From Austropuccinia psidii (lineage: Eukaryota; Basidiomycota; Pucciniomycetes; Pucciniales; Sphaerophragmiaceae), in the NCBI GenBank assembly GCA_023105745.1, contig JALGQZ010000005.1, forward strand, positions 62,672,019 to 62,736,018: 64,000 nucleotides of DNA. Direction: 5' to 3'. The notes beneath the pieces were generated by a model. The model did not search any database, was not told the origin of the DNA, and was given only the letters and a program-made list of their open reading frames with translations. The translations under genes and the position numbers were made by a program. Below are positions 10,557 through 22,379 of the stretch, one piece after another. Each line of letters starts with the position of its first letter. Within the stretch, counting starts at the first letter, position 1.

Positions 10557-13500
10557 TGTGACATTTACTTATAAACTTTTAAAGGTGCAAAAATAAAGTA
10601 TAAGGGCTTTACTATAGAGGAATTGTGATCCTTAGAGGTATTTTTATATACCCAAAAGACCACAAAGAACAACTAATGTTATAGTTTCAAATAGATAAAT
10701 TTATTTCTATTTTGAAAATAAAAATAAAAATAAAAATATGAAATTTATACATGAAACTAATTTACTATAAAATGAAAACTTCATTGAAGTTTAAAATTGT
10801 GAAAATCCAAGTTTACTTGAAAAAATTAAGTAAAAATAAATTTTTAACAAAAATGTTAAACATAAAGTATTTTTGGAAAAAAGTCAAATAACAATTATTA
10901 TACCTTCTTTTTCCAATAAATAAACTTATAAAAATTATTTCATCATTGGATTCATGACAAAAAATTAGGTTTGGTAACCTCTGGTCAAAATTCTGTAACT
11001 CAACTTTAAATAAGCTCAAAATTTAGTGTGGTATGTAGTTTAGAGGTTTTGAGGAATTGAGATATTTTTAATTAAAATGTCAAAATGTGTGGGTGTATCA
11101 CATAAGTGAACTTTTCTTTTCAAAAATTCATCAATTATTACAGTTTCATACTGTAAAAACTCAATCGAATTACATATGAAATTACAAGTATAATACATGA
11201 TGAGGAATTAAAGAAAAAATAAATCGGAAATATTAATTCTGTGGGAAAAGGAATCTTGGCTCCAAGGGTTCCAGAAACACCCAAAATCCTTTCTGAAAAA
11301 CATGGGATGTCAAAATTAATTCAAAAGGTCATCACTTTTGGCCTGGAATCAAATCGCAGGGTCTGTGACTCAATTGATGACAAGGTTTTGATACCAGGCA
11401 GAGCAGGTTTATCTATTGCCAAGAGGGTAAAAATACCCTTAAGTTAAAAGAATCTTTGTAAAACAAGTTTTAACTGGTTTTGAAGTATATTCAACACACT
11501 CTGAAAGGTTTTGAAGGCTTGAAATCCGTTATTGCTATAGCAATGGCTGATTTAAGGGTCCAAAATGTCTCAAAATAACAAAAAATTGGTTAAAAAATGC
11601 CTGTTTTTGGTCCCAAAAAGGGTCCAATGATGACATAATTGAATTTTCCACTTTAAGAGTGTTCTTCACAACTGAAAAGAGTAACATTTACTTTTTGAGT
11701 AAGAAAATTGGTGGTTATAAAAGAATTTCTTTGCCCCACTTGTTGCTTCATGCAAGAATTTTTTTGTTTTATAATTAGTTTGAACACTGTGAAACTAATC
11801 CATAAGACCTTCCAACCACCCCTTTCATGTAATTTTGAAACTCTTAACCATGTGAAAAATCATCATAATTATTGTGGGTAACTCTTATAAGCATTTTTTA
11901 CCCTTGAAGCTCCCCATAAGTGAATTCAAGCATCTTTCATTACTATGAGCTTTGTCACTTTGTTTACAAATTCACTCAAATCACTTTTGGGTGTGTTTTT
12001 TCTTTAATACTCTGTTTGTAGAATATGGTCTCAGATTAATTTTCTGGAGTTCTTTCTCAATTAATTTAAATTGAAATTTCTGTTGATAAAATTCCTTCTG
12101 CAGCCTCAAATATCTGTTGTAGAAAATGTTTTTTGGATAAATTTTCATTGTTTGTAAAACAATAAATCTTTCTAATATGATTTTTTTCTACTAAAAAAGA
12201 TAAAAACAATAAATTTGGAATTTTTTCTCATAAAACTCTTAAATTTAACTAGTTTTAATCAAATTTTACCTTATGCAAATTTTGAGGACAGGAAAAGTAT
12301 TTGATCTTTAATCAAAGATTCATATACACATCTTTCAGGAATAGTGGTGGTGAGCACTTTTAAAAGTCTTTAGTGCAGATTTACCAATGAGATTATTATA
12401 ATAAAACCTAAAACACTTAATATTAGGAGTATATTTGGTTATTCTCCAAAGGTATAGCTGTTTTTGAAAGGTGTACTATGTAGCACGTTCAAGAGCAGGA
12501 TGAGGATTTCTCTTTTGAGAAGAGAAGAGTCCCTTTCTATCCTGAAAATTGGTGAAAAGTCCTCTAGAACTGTTCACATAGGAAGAGTGAATATTTTTCA
12601 CTTCCAAGGACGGGCTTTTGTGTCTTACCACATCTGTATAACAGGTATTGGCCTCAGATGTGGTTTAAAACCCACATATGGGCAGTTTTCACCAATAAAG
12701 GGTGGAAAATTTTATTTGGGGACTACCCAGCCCCCTTCTGTGGTGTAGGATATGCAGATTACCATAAAAAACCTGTATGGGGACCCCATCTTGACCAAAC
12801 CATGAGGTAATTAAGGATAAAAAATCTACTTTGTAGATTTGACAACTCATATTCAAATATATGGGAAAGTGTCCCTCTTTAAAGGTGTATTGGTCCAACT
12901 GTGGGATTTTAACCTTCAAACTGCCATACATTTCTCAGTTTTTAATATCTTAAGCTCAAATCTGGCTCATTGTGTAGCCCTCGGTGGGGCTTACACAATA
13001 GTACCTCAGGGTTTATGGATAGCATTCAATATAGAAAAGGTATACCATTTTTAATTTCCATTATTCAGATATGGTTTTTATCACATCCTGAATTGAATTT
13101 GTTCGCTACATAGCTTTATCTATAGAAGGTTGATGGGAAAAGGAAGGGAACCAGCAAATAGAACTGATTGTCCTCTTTTCAAAATGACCCCATTTGAAGT
13201 ATCTCACATGTAGAGATTAGATAAGAAGTGAATATTTTATTCAACCTCATTTGGCTTGAATTTGGCCATAGAATCCGTAGTTTTGATGCTAGCTCAGTTA
13301 AGCTAGTACCATTGGATAGCCCTTACTGAGAGCTTCAATTTGATAGCCCATTTGATGTGGTTCAGCCTCTCTCTATAGACTTCAGATGAGAGGTGAAAAT
13401 TAAGGTTTATGCTCAGAAACTGCTTTGAGCCTGAATAACATTGTTGTTTTTCTTCCTGTGATTATGAGTGTTTTATATTTGCAAATAGGTTACTTTCCTC

Positions 13501-13617
13501 GCTATTTTGATACCTTTTACAGCTGTTTTGGCTAAGATCCACATTTTGGTGGTATGTTACTATTGCATTGGTTTATGTTATTTTTCCTTTCATAGTTGTC
13601 TCTGGGCTTGAGACACA
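10557..13617 (-). repeat. Reversed family-3 LTR, interrupted by a family-1 solo LTR
   Basis: Read on the minus strand it begins TGTGTCTCAAGCCC at 13617 and matches the LTR at 8358. Without the insertion and its duplicated GGAAT it is about 1340 bp, a full LTR. No internal sequence accompanies it, so it is best read as a solo LTR. Flanks ATAAC and AGCTA do not match, so its edges or duplication have decayed. Confidence 0.72.
10624..12337 (+). mobile_element. Family-1 solo LTR (1714 bp), TSD GGAAT
   Basis: It starts TGTGATCCTTAGAGG and ends CATCTTTCA, and aligns with the family-1 LTRs throughout. It is flanked by a perfect 5-bp duplication, GGAAT at 10619-10623 and 12338-12342. With no internal sequence, it is a solo LTR left by recombination between two LTRs. 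It interrupts the reversed family-3 LTR, whose landmark TAGTGGTGGTGAGC resumes at 12343. Confidence 0.92.
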
Positions 13618-15740
13618 AGCTAATACTTCTAAAGGCAAATTTCCCAAAGCTGTAGAAACTTTCTTGTCAAAAGGGCAATGAAAGGTAAATAACCTAATAG
13701 AAAATGTTTTTGACTGACAGAAGACACTGATATCATGTTTCATGTACACCTCACAGACCTTGGAATCCCAAGGAACCATCCAGAGGAAAGAATAGGAATT
13801 TTAAAATTCAGAAGATCTGGGTTTGGAAAGAATTGTGAATGGCAAGACACTCAGGGAAATCATTCCCACACTTCCATTAACTTTCCAAATAAACAGAGAC
13901 CTCAAACCAGAGGACTGGACACACATGTATTAAGTAATTCAGCTCCACCAACTCCTCAAAGACCTATTCCAATGGAGCATGGAACACAAGAGATTCAACC
14001 TGGATTCACACTGCGAAGAAATTGAGCCAGGTGGCAAGAATACATTTCACAGAGAGATATTGTTCATGGAACTTATGGAAAGCACCAATGGTTGGAATCC
14101 CAACAGGCAATTAAAACTCTTAGGAAAGAGGGCATCACAAATAAGGGAGAATAAAGCAAAAATCCAGGCTTCAGAGAAGTAATGGAGCCAAAAAGAGCGT
14201 ACTCTTACTCCTTTGGGCTCGCAAGGAGTAGATCAACCCAACTATCTAGTGGCTTTAAACCACTCAAGCACCAAAACAAAAGTGGCCAAAGTTTACCATT
14301 TTTGACACTCTCAGGTAGTTTCCAGGAGAGGACAAGGTTAAAAGGGAAAGAAAACAAAATTTTAAAACCAGAGGAAGAAATCATCCCCATTTATCCAGAA
14401 GCTGTCAGGATTAGTTCAGGAAACATACAAAAGAAGGAAATAATAGTAAATACATCTGATAGAATCAGTAACCCTACAGTTAGAAATGATATCCCCACTA
14501 AGAATGAACACAGTGTTTCTACACATCAGCGTAAAATACAAATCCATGAGCTGTGGCTATAAATCTCACAATTAGCAGAGAAAACACAAAAAAGGTTTTC
14601 CAGATTCTTTTAATACAATTAAAGTTGACAAGAGATAGAAACCTTACAAACCAGAACAATTCATACTCTTCAAGGATTCTATGTCAAGCTAATTAAAGCT
14701 CCAAAAGAGACTAACAAAATACTGACTCAAGTCTTGGAGAAACAATATCACTTCAAGAGGGACAGGAAATACCTTTCCCAAGGAATGAGGAAATTTTTCA
14801 TTGTCTTCCAAAATATGAAGAAACAAAGAAAAGGCCATTTTTTTGGCAATAATGCACACCACCAAGAGGAAATCAAATCAGATTCCCCAATGGAGAGTAA
14901 GTGCAGATCCCCCTAACAATACCAAGATAGAGATAATAAGAATTACTTAGAGAAGGAAGCCCTAAAAAACTTCCAGAAGCCTTAACCTGGCCAAGTTCCT
15001 TTGGTGTAGGAGAATATCATCTTTTGGAGCTAATCTATTATATTAATGTACTCTTCATTGAGGTACCAACCATACCAGACTACTGGATCACAGATAGAAT
15101 GAACACAGAATTCTGAGAAAGTGCTTGTATATGGTACACAGAACTGGAAGAAGTCCATGGCAGAAGAAGCTGGAAATGAGGGAAGATTCAGATAGCTCAA
15201 AGTACAGTAAAGGAAGATGGATATGGAAAATACCATATCATTTGAAAATGACAAGTACTCAGCAGACAAAGATCCCTATGGGTAGTGTCTTAAACCATCC
15301 AAGAGAATTTGTGCCAGAAATCCTCATATTAACAATAAGATTAGGAATCATAAACTGCATGCCATAAAATGCAGGTGCAACAGACATGGCCCTCTAGAAA
15401 ATATTGCAAATACCTTACAAGAAGTAAGAGAGAGTACAAATTTAGGGAAGTATGGCCTATTTTCAGGAAGTAGTTTATTAAGGAAACAGCCTTTCAGGAT
15501 TCAAAAGGAAGAAAAAAGCAGAGAAAAATCGGAAGAATAAATTAAGAAGAAGAACCCTTGTCACAATTTTGGGTCCACAGACTACTTTTCTAAAAACTGT
15601 CTCAAGTCAAAAAATCAAGTATATTCTGTTGAAAAAGTCCCAGAGAAAGAAGTAAAAACAGAAGAGTCTTCTCTTACTCAATGGGTGAAGCCATCAGAGA
15701 GAATACTGCTGATAACCAAGACCCAATAGAGGAATTCCTG
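13618..15740 (+). pseudogene. gag: gag of family-3 element (broken)
   Basis: Scattered frames carry family-3 Gag. At 13735-14025 is the N-terminal Pro/Gln-rich part (NSAPPTPQRPIPMEHGTQE). At 14182-14562 is a region with ARSRSTQLSSGFKP. At 14734-14916 is a piece with QYHFKRDRKYLSQGM. At 15000-15440 is the Gag core in several frames. The zinc knuckle at about 15557-15605 reads CHNFGSTDYFSKNC: the second Cys is Phe and the His is Tyr, so it should not bind zinc. Many stops and frameshifts make this a clear relic. Confidence 0.78.
13979..14182 (+). pseudogene. Relic of the gag-overlapping accessory frame, family 3
   Basis: This frame overlaps the Gag N-terminal frame and contains STNGWNPNRQ followed by a Lys-rich stretch. 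The accessory frames of family 1 (NGWHPLMEK at about 29470) and family 2 ([10 protein letters not shown] at about 59560) have the same NGW(N/H)P block, also followed by a Lys-rich stretch, at the matching place. That supports homology. The rest of the frame is not recognisable here. Confidence 0.45.
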
Positions 15741-15779
15741 GTTGATTACCAGGAGTAAGCCCAGTTGGAAGCTCAATTA

Positions 15780-17369
15780 CCACAAGACACTGACAATAAA
15801 ACATTTTGCAAACAAACACAAGAGGTGCAAATAATAATAGTCACACAAACAAAAGGAATGGCATATAATAATGAGACAGCCACCAAGAAGACTGTTTGTG
15901 TTGACAATTCTCAACATCAATTGATCATTTAAAGTATTGCACGGCACAAAATAATGGAAAAAGATTATTTGGAGAAGCACTTCCTAAATTGAGAAAAACA
16001 AATCTTTCCAACTAAGGCAAAGAATTTCTAAAGTGCCTCAGGGAAGATGACCTCCATTGGGATTATTATCAAAGATATAATAATACCCCACAGAAAAGGT
16101 AGCTTAAGACTCAAAACAGAGCTTGAATTACTTGAGGATTCCTATATCCAAGGATTACTATTTGGGACTGACTACCAAAGGATGTGTGGAATTGATATTT
16201 ACAACAGTAAAAACTGCCACCTTACCATAGGTACTAAAAAGGAAAAGAAATTTTCATCTGATATATACCAATTAGCCACCCAACACATCTTGGAAGAATT
16301 ACTGAATTAATTGAAAGAGGGTTAATTCAGTTCTAACCTCACTATCCTAATAACCTTGCATTCTGGAAAGTCTAGATTTTGTGTAGATTTCACCGAACTG
16401 ACAAACCACACCAAGGCTGACAGGTAGCTGATACCAAGGATACTCTATTCCCTGGGAAATCTGGAAAAAGAAAAATACATCAAAAATATGAATTTGATGA
16501 AAGGCTTTAAGCAAACTCCATGAAGCTACTCATGATCATATGCCACATGAGTATATATGAGTACACCAGGATTTCATTTGGCTTCAGAAATGCACCAGCC
16601 CACTTCCAAAGAGTGATGGAAATAATATTTGGAGAAGACATATTGGAAGGCTGGATGGTTGTATAAATTGATGATATCATGAGGTATTAAAAAGCATATG
16701 GGAAGGAAATTTGCAAAATATGGAAAGAGTCTCGAGTAATTGCACACACATCAATCTAAAAATTTCACTTAAGAAGCTTAATCTTGGCCAACAGGAACAA
16801 TTGGAACTAGGACATAAATTATCAGGTCTTAGCTTGGACATAGACCAGAAAAAGTGGAAGAAGTACTTCAGAAGCCAGTACCAAAGAACATCAACTAAAG
16901 GCAATCTTTCCTTGGGATCTCCAGATCTTACAGAAATGAAATCACAAACCTTCCCACATAACTAGAGGAATATGAAAGTTATGTTGAAAGGATGAATCTT
17001 TGAGATTACCAAGGAGAGTAGGGATGGATATGAGAGAATAAGAAAGAACGCACTCATGCACCTGTCCTCCAGCTACCTGAATTTGCACTTAAATTTTAAT
17101 CTGTACATAACGGCAGCTTGCAGCTCAGGATTAGGAATGGCGTGCACCAAAGAAAAATTATAGATGGTGAACCTAGAGAAGAGGTAAGCTGTTATATCTC
17201 CAGGAAACTGAAGGATTCAGAAATTAGGTAAGGAGCAAGTGAGCCAGAATTTTCATGTATAGTATGGGCTCTAGAAAGACTCCATTATTATTTGGAGGGT
17301 TCAGCCTTTGAGGTATACACAGACTGTACTGCACTAAAGTCTTTGATCAACATGAAACCTTTACAACCT
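15780..17369 (+). pseudogene. pol: pol of family-3 element, part 1: protease, RT, start of RNase H (broken)
   Basis: Around the protease active site the catalytic Asp codon is TAA at 15930-15932. The protease C-terminal half is readable at 16047-16310 (LLFGTDYQRMCGIDIY). RT remnants run 16310-17000. FGFRNAPAHFQ lies near 16580, and the catalytic YIDD reads stop-I-D-D because its Tyr codon is TAA at 16664-16666. RNase H follows at about 17090-17369, with YTDCTALKSL near 17320, and is then interrupted by the J LTR. The rest resumes at 19002. Confidence 0.8.
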
Positions 17370-18996
17370 TGGTAAGGAGCCTCCCAATTGGGGTTTATGG
17401 CAATTGGAGCTTGACCCAATTTATTTACAATGGGACTCTTGTGGTGTTCAATGGCCTTTGGGATGCATCCATTCTTCCTGGCCATCCATGGCCCCAGGCT
17501 ATATCCTGCTCAATTGGCCTTCCTGGCCAATTCCCCACCTCTCCATAACTAGAGCCAATATCACTGTTATTGGGCCTGGGGGTCTTTGGCTGCTTCAGCC
17601 ATATCCACAGCCTCTGGCCTACCCCCTTCAATGAGGGGGTTTAGGAGTTAAATGGCCTTCTTGAGCCATCTAGGCCCCCTACAGCCTCTATGGCATACAT
17701 TCTGCAGTCTGTAAGCCATGGCTTGCACTCTGTAGGCCATGTACCACTGTCTGCAGACCATGGGACCATTTATGCCTCCTTTGACTTAAATCCAATGAGG
17801 ACAAAAGGGGCCAAGTAGGCCCTCCTTACCACAGTTTTGGCCAAAATCCTCAAAAGACCAAAAATGGCCCAAATACCAAAGAAACCCAAAATGGCCATAC
17901 ATGGCAGTGGACTTCAAGATTAAAGTCATGGTCTCTGGTCGTTACAAGAGGCCACCAGCCTACCACCATCAGGGTTTCCCATCAAGAAAAGGGAAACTCT
18001 CCTCTCAGAAATGGACTCAGGGCTGCAGGAACCAGGAATGGGGCATATATGGTATTATATACCATAATGCACCATTTTTCCGCAGAGGTCCAATGGTGAC
18101 ACTTTCCAGACCACATTTCTTCATTTAATGTCACATCACCAGTGCATCACTTCATTTTAAAGGAAGACTCTAGTTACTCAAGCTGGAAATCCATGTTAGT
18201 ATTCACAAGACTATTTGAGGACCCCAATCACCTGGCCCTTCAGGTGTAGTCCTTTTCATTTAAATAGTGTTTCCACAAGGGCATACTGATTCCGGCATCT
18301 TCAAGGACAGTTTAAATGTCTTTTTATTCACCAAATCAGTTGTCAAGGCATGAAGAGTTCCCAAACTCCTTGGATTACTCAATTGGACCATACAGGTTGT
18401 ATTCAGGAAATCTGTATGGCATTGACCCTTTTCGTTCAATTAATATTCCACTTTCAGGACTCATGGAACAAATTTCAATTCTCAAGATGAAAATATCTGT
18501 AAAAAACAAAAAACGGTAAATAAAGCCAGGTGACCAACCCTCCAGGATCAGTTTTCAACATTTCACATATAGTTGCCACCTTTCAATCCCTGGGGACTTC
18601 TACCCTGATAATAAATATGTTGATTTTTTTCCTTATTATTATTTTCTCTTAATTCTTGAAAGTAATTCCTGATATTAATAAGTCAGTCATTTGCACCTTT
18701 TCATCTCTGGTAAGTGGATATTGGTGGTCATATCCTTTAATAATGTCATTTTTCTTTCTGCAAGGTTGAAACAGTGAATTGAGGATTAATTTGGTGGCTC
18801 TTCAGCCTTTTGCTTATTTCATTATCTTTGGCCTTTGGCTTCTTTCTTACCTCTGGAATATTTGTACTTTCTCTAAATCTTCCTTAGGAAATATAATATT
18901 TCTGTTAGCTCTTTATACCTCTGGAGCCCTCCAAGTGAGCTCTTGATTCCTGAGTTCCAGACACCTCTTGTCTTCTCTAAGAGGCCCTGTTTTAGA
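17370..18996. mobile_element. Solo LTR of family J (1627 bp), TSD AACCT
   Basis: This insertion splits the family-3 RNase H and is flanked by AACCT at 17365-17369 and 18997-19001. Its right two-thirds match, in reverse orientation, the insertion at 41560-42952; one shared block includes GATATTAATAAGTCAGTCAT at 18672. No coding domain is visible, so it is best read as a solo LTR, although another element with short inverted ends is possible. Its left part (17440-17790) is unusually rich in GGCC. Confidence 0.75.
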
Positions 18997-19001
18997 AACC
19001 T

Positions 19002-20043
19002 ATTAATAGGCACAATTTGAGGTAGCAAATAGCCATCCAAAAGTATAGGGGGAATATGACCCTCCTATAAAAAGAAGGAAGAAGCCACACCATTGCAGAT
19101 GGCCTAAGTAGAGCGCCATTGTAAAATCTCAAGTGGAATCCAGCTCATGAAATAGAGATGGCTGTTATAACCCCCATCCACTTCTTTGAAGAAGATAGGA
19201 GGAAAAATTCAGATTTTTAGAGCAGGGACCAGGCAGTGGCACCCAAGACTATTACAAAAATTAACCAATGGGGGAAGAAACCTCCATCTTGGTAATAAGC
19301 TTCGTTGAAATGCATTATGAATTCTTTAATTCATTAAATAAATCTTATCCCAAGTGCAAACAATTCAGCATACTCATATCACTACTGCAACAAAGATATA
19401 GGAGCCCCGAACTGGAATACAAATTAGAGGAACCTTGGTTGAGGGAATATAAGGATGATACTTGTTTACTTATAGATAGACTTTTATAACAAAGGGAGAA
19501 AAATACTAGTGCCCTCATAGTGATAGACAAATACCACATCACCCTAGTACTTCAAGAATTTCATGACTTCCCCTATATGGAACACATGGGTGAAGAGAGG
19601 ACTAAAGAAAGGATAGCTAGCACAGCTTGGTGGCCACATTGAGAGCAAGAGTTTAGTGAGAACATCAAGACTTTCAACAGATGCAAGAAGGAAAAAAGAA
19701 AACATGGGAAGAATTATGGGCTTCTCCAACACATTGAGGAACGCAAACACCCATGGAAAATCATTAACATAGATTGGTTGGAAGGCCTTGTCCCAGGGCC
19801 AAGGAGAACTTTAATGACTGCCTAGTCATAATTGAAAGATTTAGCAGAATTTTTATATTCCTACCATGCCACAAAGAGGAAACAGTAGGGGAAACAGCAT
19901 TGTTTTTCTGGAATGACATCATAGCTACATATGGAGTACCTGAGACCATCATTATTCACAGGGACCTCAAACTCAGACCAGATTCTGGACCAACATCTAT
20001 TGCAAGAAGGCAGTGGAAATCAAGGGCCAGCCTTTGCCTTTAA
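19002..20043 (+). pseudogene. pol: pol of family-3 element, part 2: RNase H end and integrase (broken, C-terminus absent)
   Basis: After the J LTR the frame resumes with the RNase H tail, then the integrase lead-in at 19268-19489 (LLQQRYRSPELEYKLEEPWL). The zinc-binding part follows near 19556-19690 (HDFPYMEHMGEERT), but the first Cys of the C-X2-C pair reads Phe (KTFNRCKK). The catalytic core at 19774-20043 keeps the first Asp (NIDW near 19765). The second Asp is replaced: IIIHRD where the family has IISDRD. Similarity stops near 20000-20043, and the third catalytic residue and the C-terminal part are missing. Confidence 0.78.
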
Positions 20044-21032
20044 ATCAGGTGGAAATCAGGGGCCTAAAAGCACTTGTGTATATCAGTGGGACATAAGTCA
20101 CTCCTCAGATGCCATATCAATAAAATTGCAATTTCATTTCATTAATTGTTATGCATTTTATTATTATGCACAAGATTTGGCTGTTATTACACAGAATTCT
20201 GTGAAGTCTATTGAGTTTAACAGATTTAAATATGGTAAAAATGAAAAGAATGTAGATTTCTCCAGAATTAGAGGACTCAAAAGATCTTATGGGTGGTGGG
20301 AAGTTGGCTATAGCTTGAAGCACTATTGTAAACTAGATGAAAAAGAGTAAGAATTAAAATAATAAAGCAAAAAATAAGCTTAGAGGGTTTTCTTGAATAC
20401 CTGACACTTTAAGCCGCTTTAGCTATTCTTAAACTTGTTGGCCTCCTTTTAACAAGTTAATTTTCCTGCTATGGAACCACAAAGCTGCAACATATTTTCC
20501 TCCCACTGAAAGGCTTAGCTGAAGTCACCATTCCTGATTCTCCACAGAAAGCGACAGAAATTCTTGCTGCTATCATGAAGCTTATCAATAACTACTCAGC
20601 CTGACTACAGATAAACATTTCCTAATAAACCTTTCTATTACTACCAATCTAAGCAGAAGTTCTTTTCATGATTCTGAATACATAAAATTACGCTGAATAT
20701 TTACTTTCCTCTTCATAGCAGTACATCTAAGTAGGATTTATCACTAAAATCAAAGCTAGAGAACTCAAATTAGTCAGATCTCATATTTGTTTTGAAATAC
20801 TTTCAACCCACCACAGTAAGCACTTTTTGTATTTGGTTAATGGTGGTTAAATGAAATTATATAAACCAACTATGGTACTTGCTTGCAGTAGTTAGCATGG
20901 AAATATAAATCTTAATTCCCTTAATAAACTACAGTAAGTGCTAACAGAGCTCCTTTTGACTTAAAAACTATGAATTTCCCACAATCATTATTTGTGAGTG
21001 AAACCTTAGTTAGGAGTCCTTTACTGTCAGTC
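20044..21032. other. Unassigned segment where the integrase C-terminus should be
   Basis: About 990 bp of AT-rich DNA without recognisable coding. An open frame at 19931-20350 runs through it but has no family resemblance. No polypurine tract could be recognised next to the 3' LTR. It may be a replacement, an unrecognised insertion or decayed element sequence. Confidence 0.45.
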
Positions 21033-22354
21033 TGGGACTGAAAACGAGATCATAAGAATGATAGGCAAACATACCATAAACAAATGGTAGAGTAAAATAC
21101 CATCAAAAGATGGATCTCAGTCAAAAACTCTCAAAATCTATTAAATGAAAGAGGAAAGTCACATCTTCCCCAATATACAACAACAATAACCAAGGTATTC
21201 AGGCTCAAAGTAATTTTTGAGCTTGAGCCTTAATTTTCCCCCCTGATCTGAATTCCGGAGAACAATACTGAACCCCTTCAAATGGGTGTTCAAATTGAAG
21301 CTCTCAGGAAGAGCTGTTCAATGGTACTAGAACAACTGAGCTGATTTCAAAACCCCAGAGGTTATGGCCAAAATAAAGTCAAATAAGGGTAAATAAATAT
21401 ATTCACCTCAAATCCAACTTCTACAGTTTTAGTCCGAGATACTTAATGGGGGAATTTTGGAAAGGGCAAGATCAGGTCTATCTGATGGTGCCATCCATTT
21501 CTACATAGCTCATGCAAAACAAAATTTATGTAGCAAACAAATTCTTCACAGTCTTTGAGAAAACTCCATATCTGAAAAATGGTATACCTTTTCCATATAG
21601 AATGATATCCATACCAAACAATGAACCATTGTGTATAAAACATCCAGAGATACACAATGAACCAATGTTGAGCTCAATATCTTGAAAGCTGAAAAGCTAT
21701 ACCAGGCTTAAGGTTGAATTCCCAAGGCTGGGTCAATACACCTTTACTGTGGGATACCTTCTCATACCCTTGAATCTGAGGTCTCTCTGGGTTCCCATAA
21801 AGGTTCTTCACAGCCTTCTCAGCATTATACATGTCAGAAGAGGGCTGTGTGGTACCCAAATGGAGGTTTTCACCCTGTATTGGTGAAAACAGCTCAAATG
21901 TGGTTTGAAAACAACGTCTGATCCCAATAAAGGCTATACAGGAGTAATAAGAGCCACAAGCCAGTCCTTTGATGTGAAAAATCTTCACTCTTCCTATGTG
22001 AACAAGTATAGAGGACGTTTTCACCTATTTTCATGATAAATAGGGACGTTTCTCTTCCTAAAAGAGAAATACTCATCTTGCTCTTAAATTCCTATGCATG
22101 AGAACTGTCAAAAACATTTATAATCTTGGAAAGTAATCAGGGTATACTCTAATATTAGTATTTTATTACCCATTATAGTTGATAAACTGATAACCATTGC
22201 ATCCTGGGATTTCAGCAGGGCTCTCCACCACTATTATCCATAATAAAGCCCTTATTACTCTGATTAAAACTATTTTTATTCTTAATTACCATTTCACAGT
22301 CACTATCAAGACTTTATATAATATGATATACCTTTATTAGAGACTCACCTTGAG
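21033..22354 (+). repeat. 3' LTR, family 3
   Basis: It starts TGGGACTGAAAACGAGATC, a mutated TGTGACTCAAACC. It matches the LTRs at 8358 and 44048, including the landmark ACCATAAACAAATGGTAGAG near 21071. The right end is blurred (CACCTTGAGA where others have GGCCTGACA), so its edge is good to about 10 bases. Confidence 0.75.
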
Positions 22355-22379
22355 ATTTGAACCAAACCAATTACATAAT

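Larger units (their letters stand above)
8358..22354 (+). mobile_element. Family-3 Ty3/gypsy chromovirus, old, full span with three nested LTR insertions
   Basis: The 5' LTR is 8358-9626 and the 3' LTR 21033-22354, both in the plus direction and flanking a plus-strand gag-pol. Inside are a reversed family-3 LTR (10557-13617), which contains a family-1 solo LTR (10624-12337), and a J solo LTR (17370-18996). The integrase C-terminal part is missing. No matching 5-bp flanks are left (CAGCC on the left, TTTGA on the right), in keeping with great age. Gag and pol are heavily mutated. Confidence 0.8.

Noticed and set aside
8353..22359. Target-site duplication for the family-3 element
   Set aside because: Flanks CAGCC and TTTGA do not match; the right LTR edge is decayed, so nothing firm can be said.
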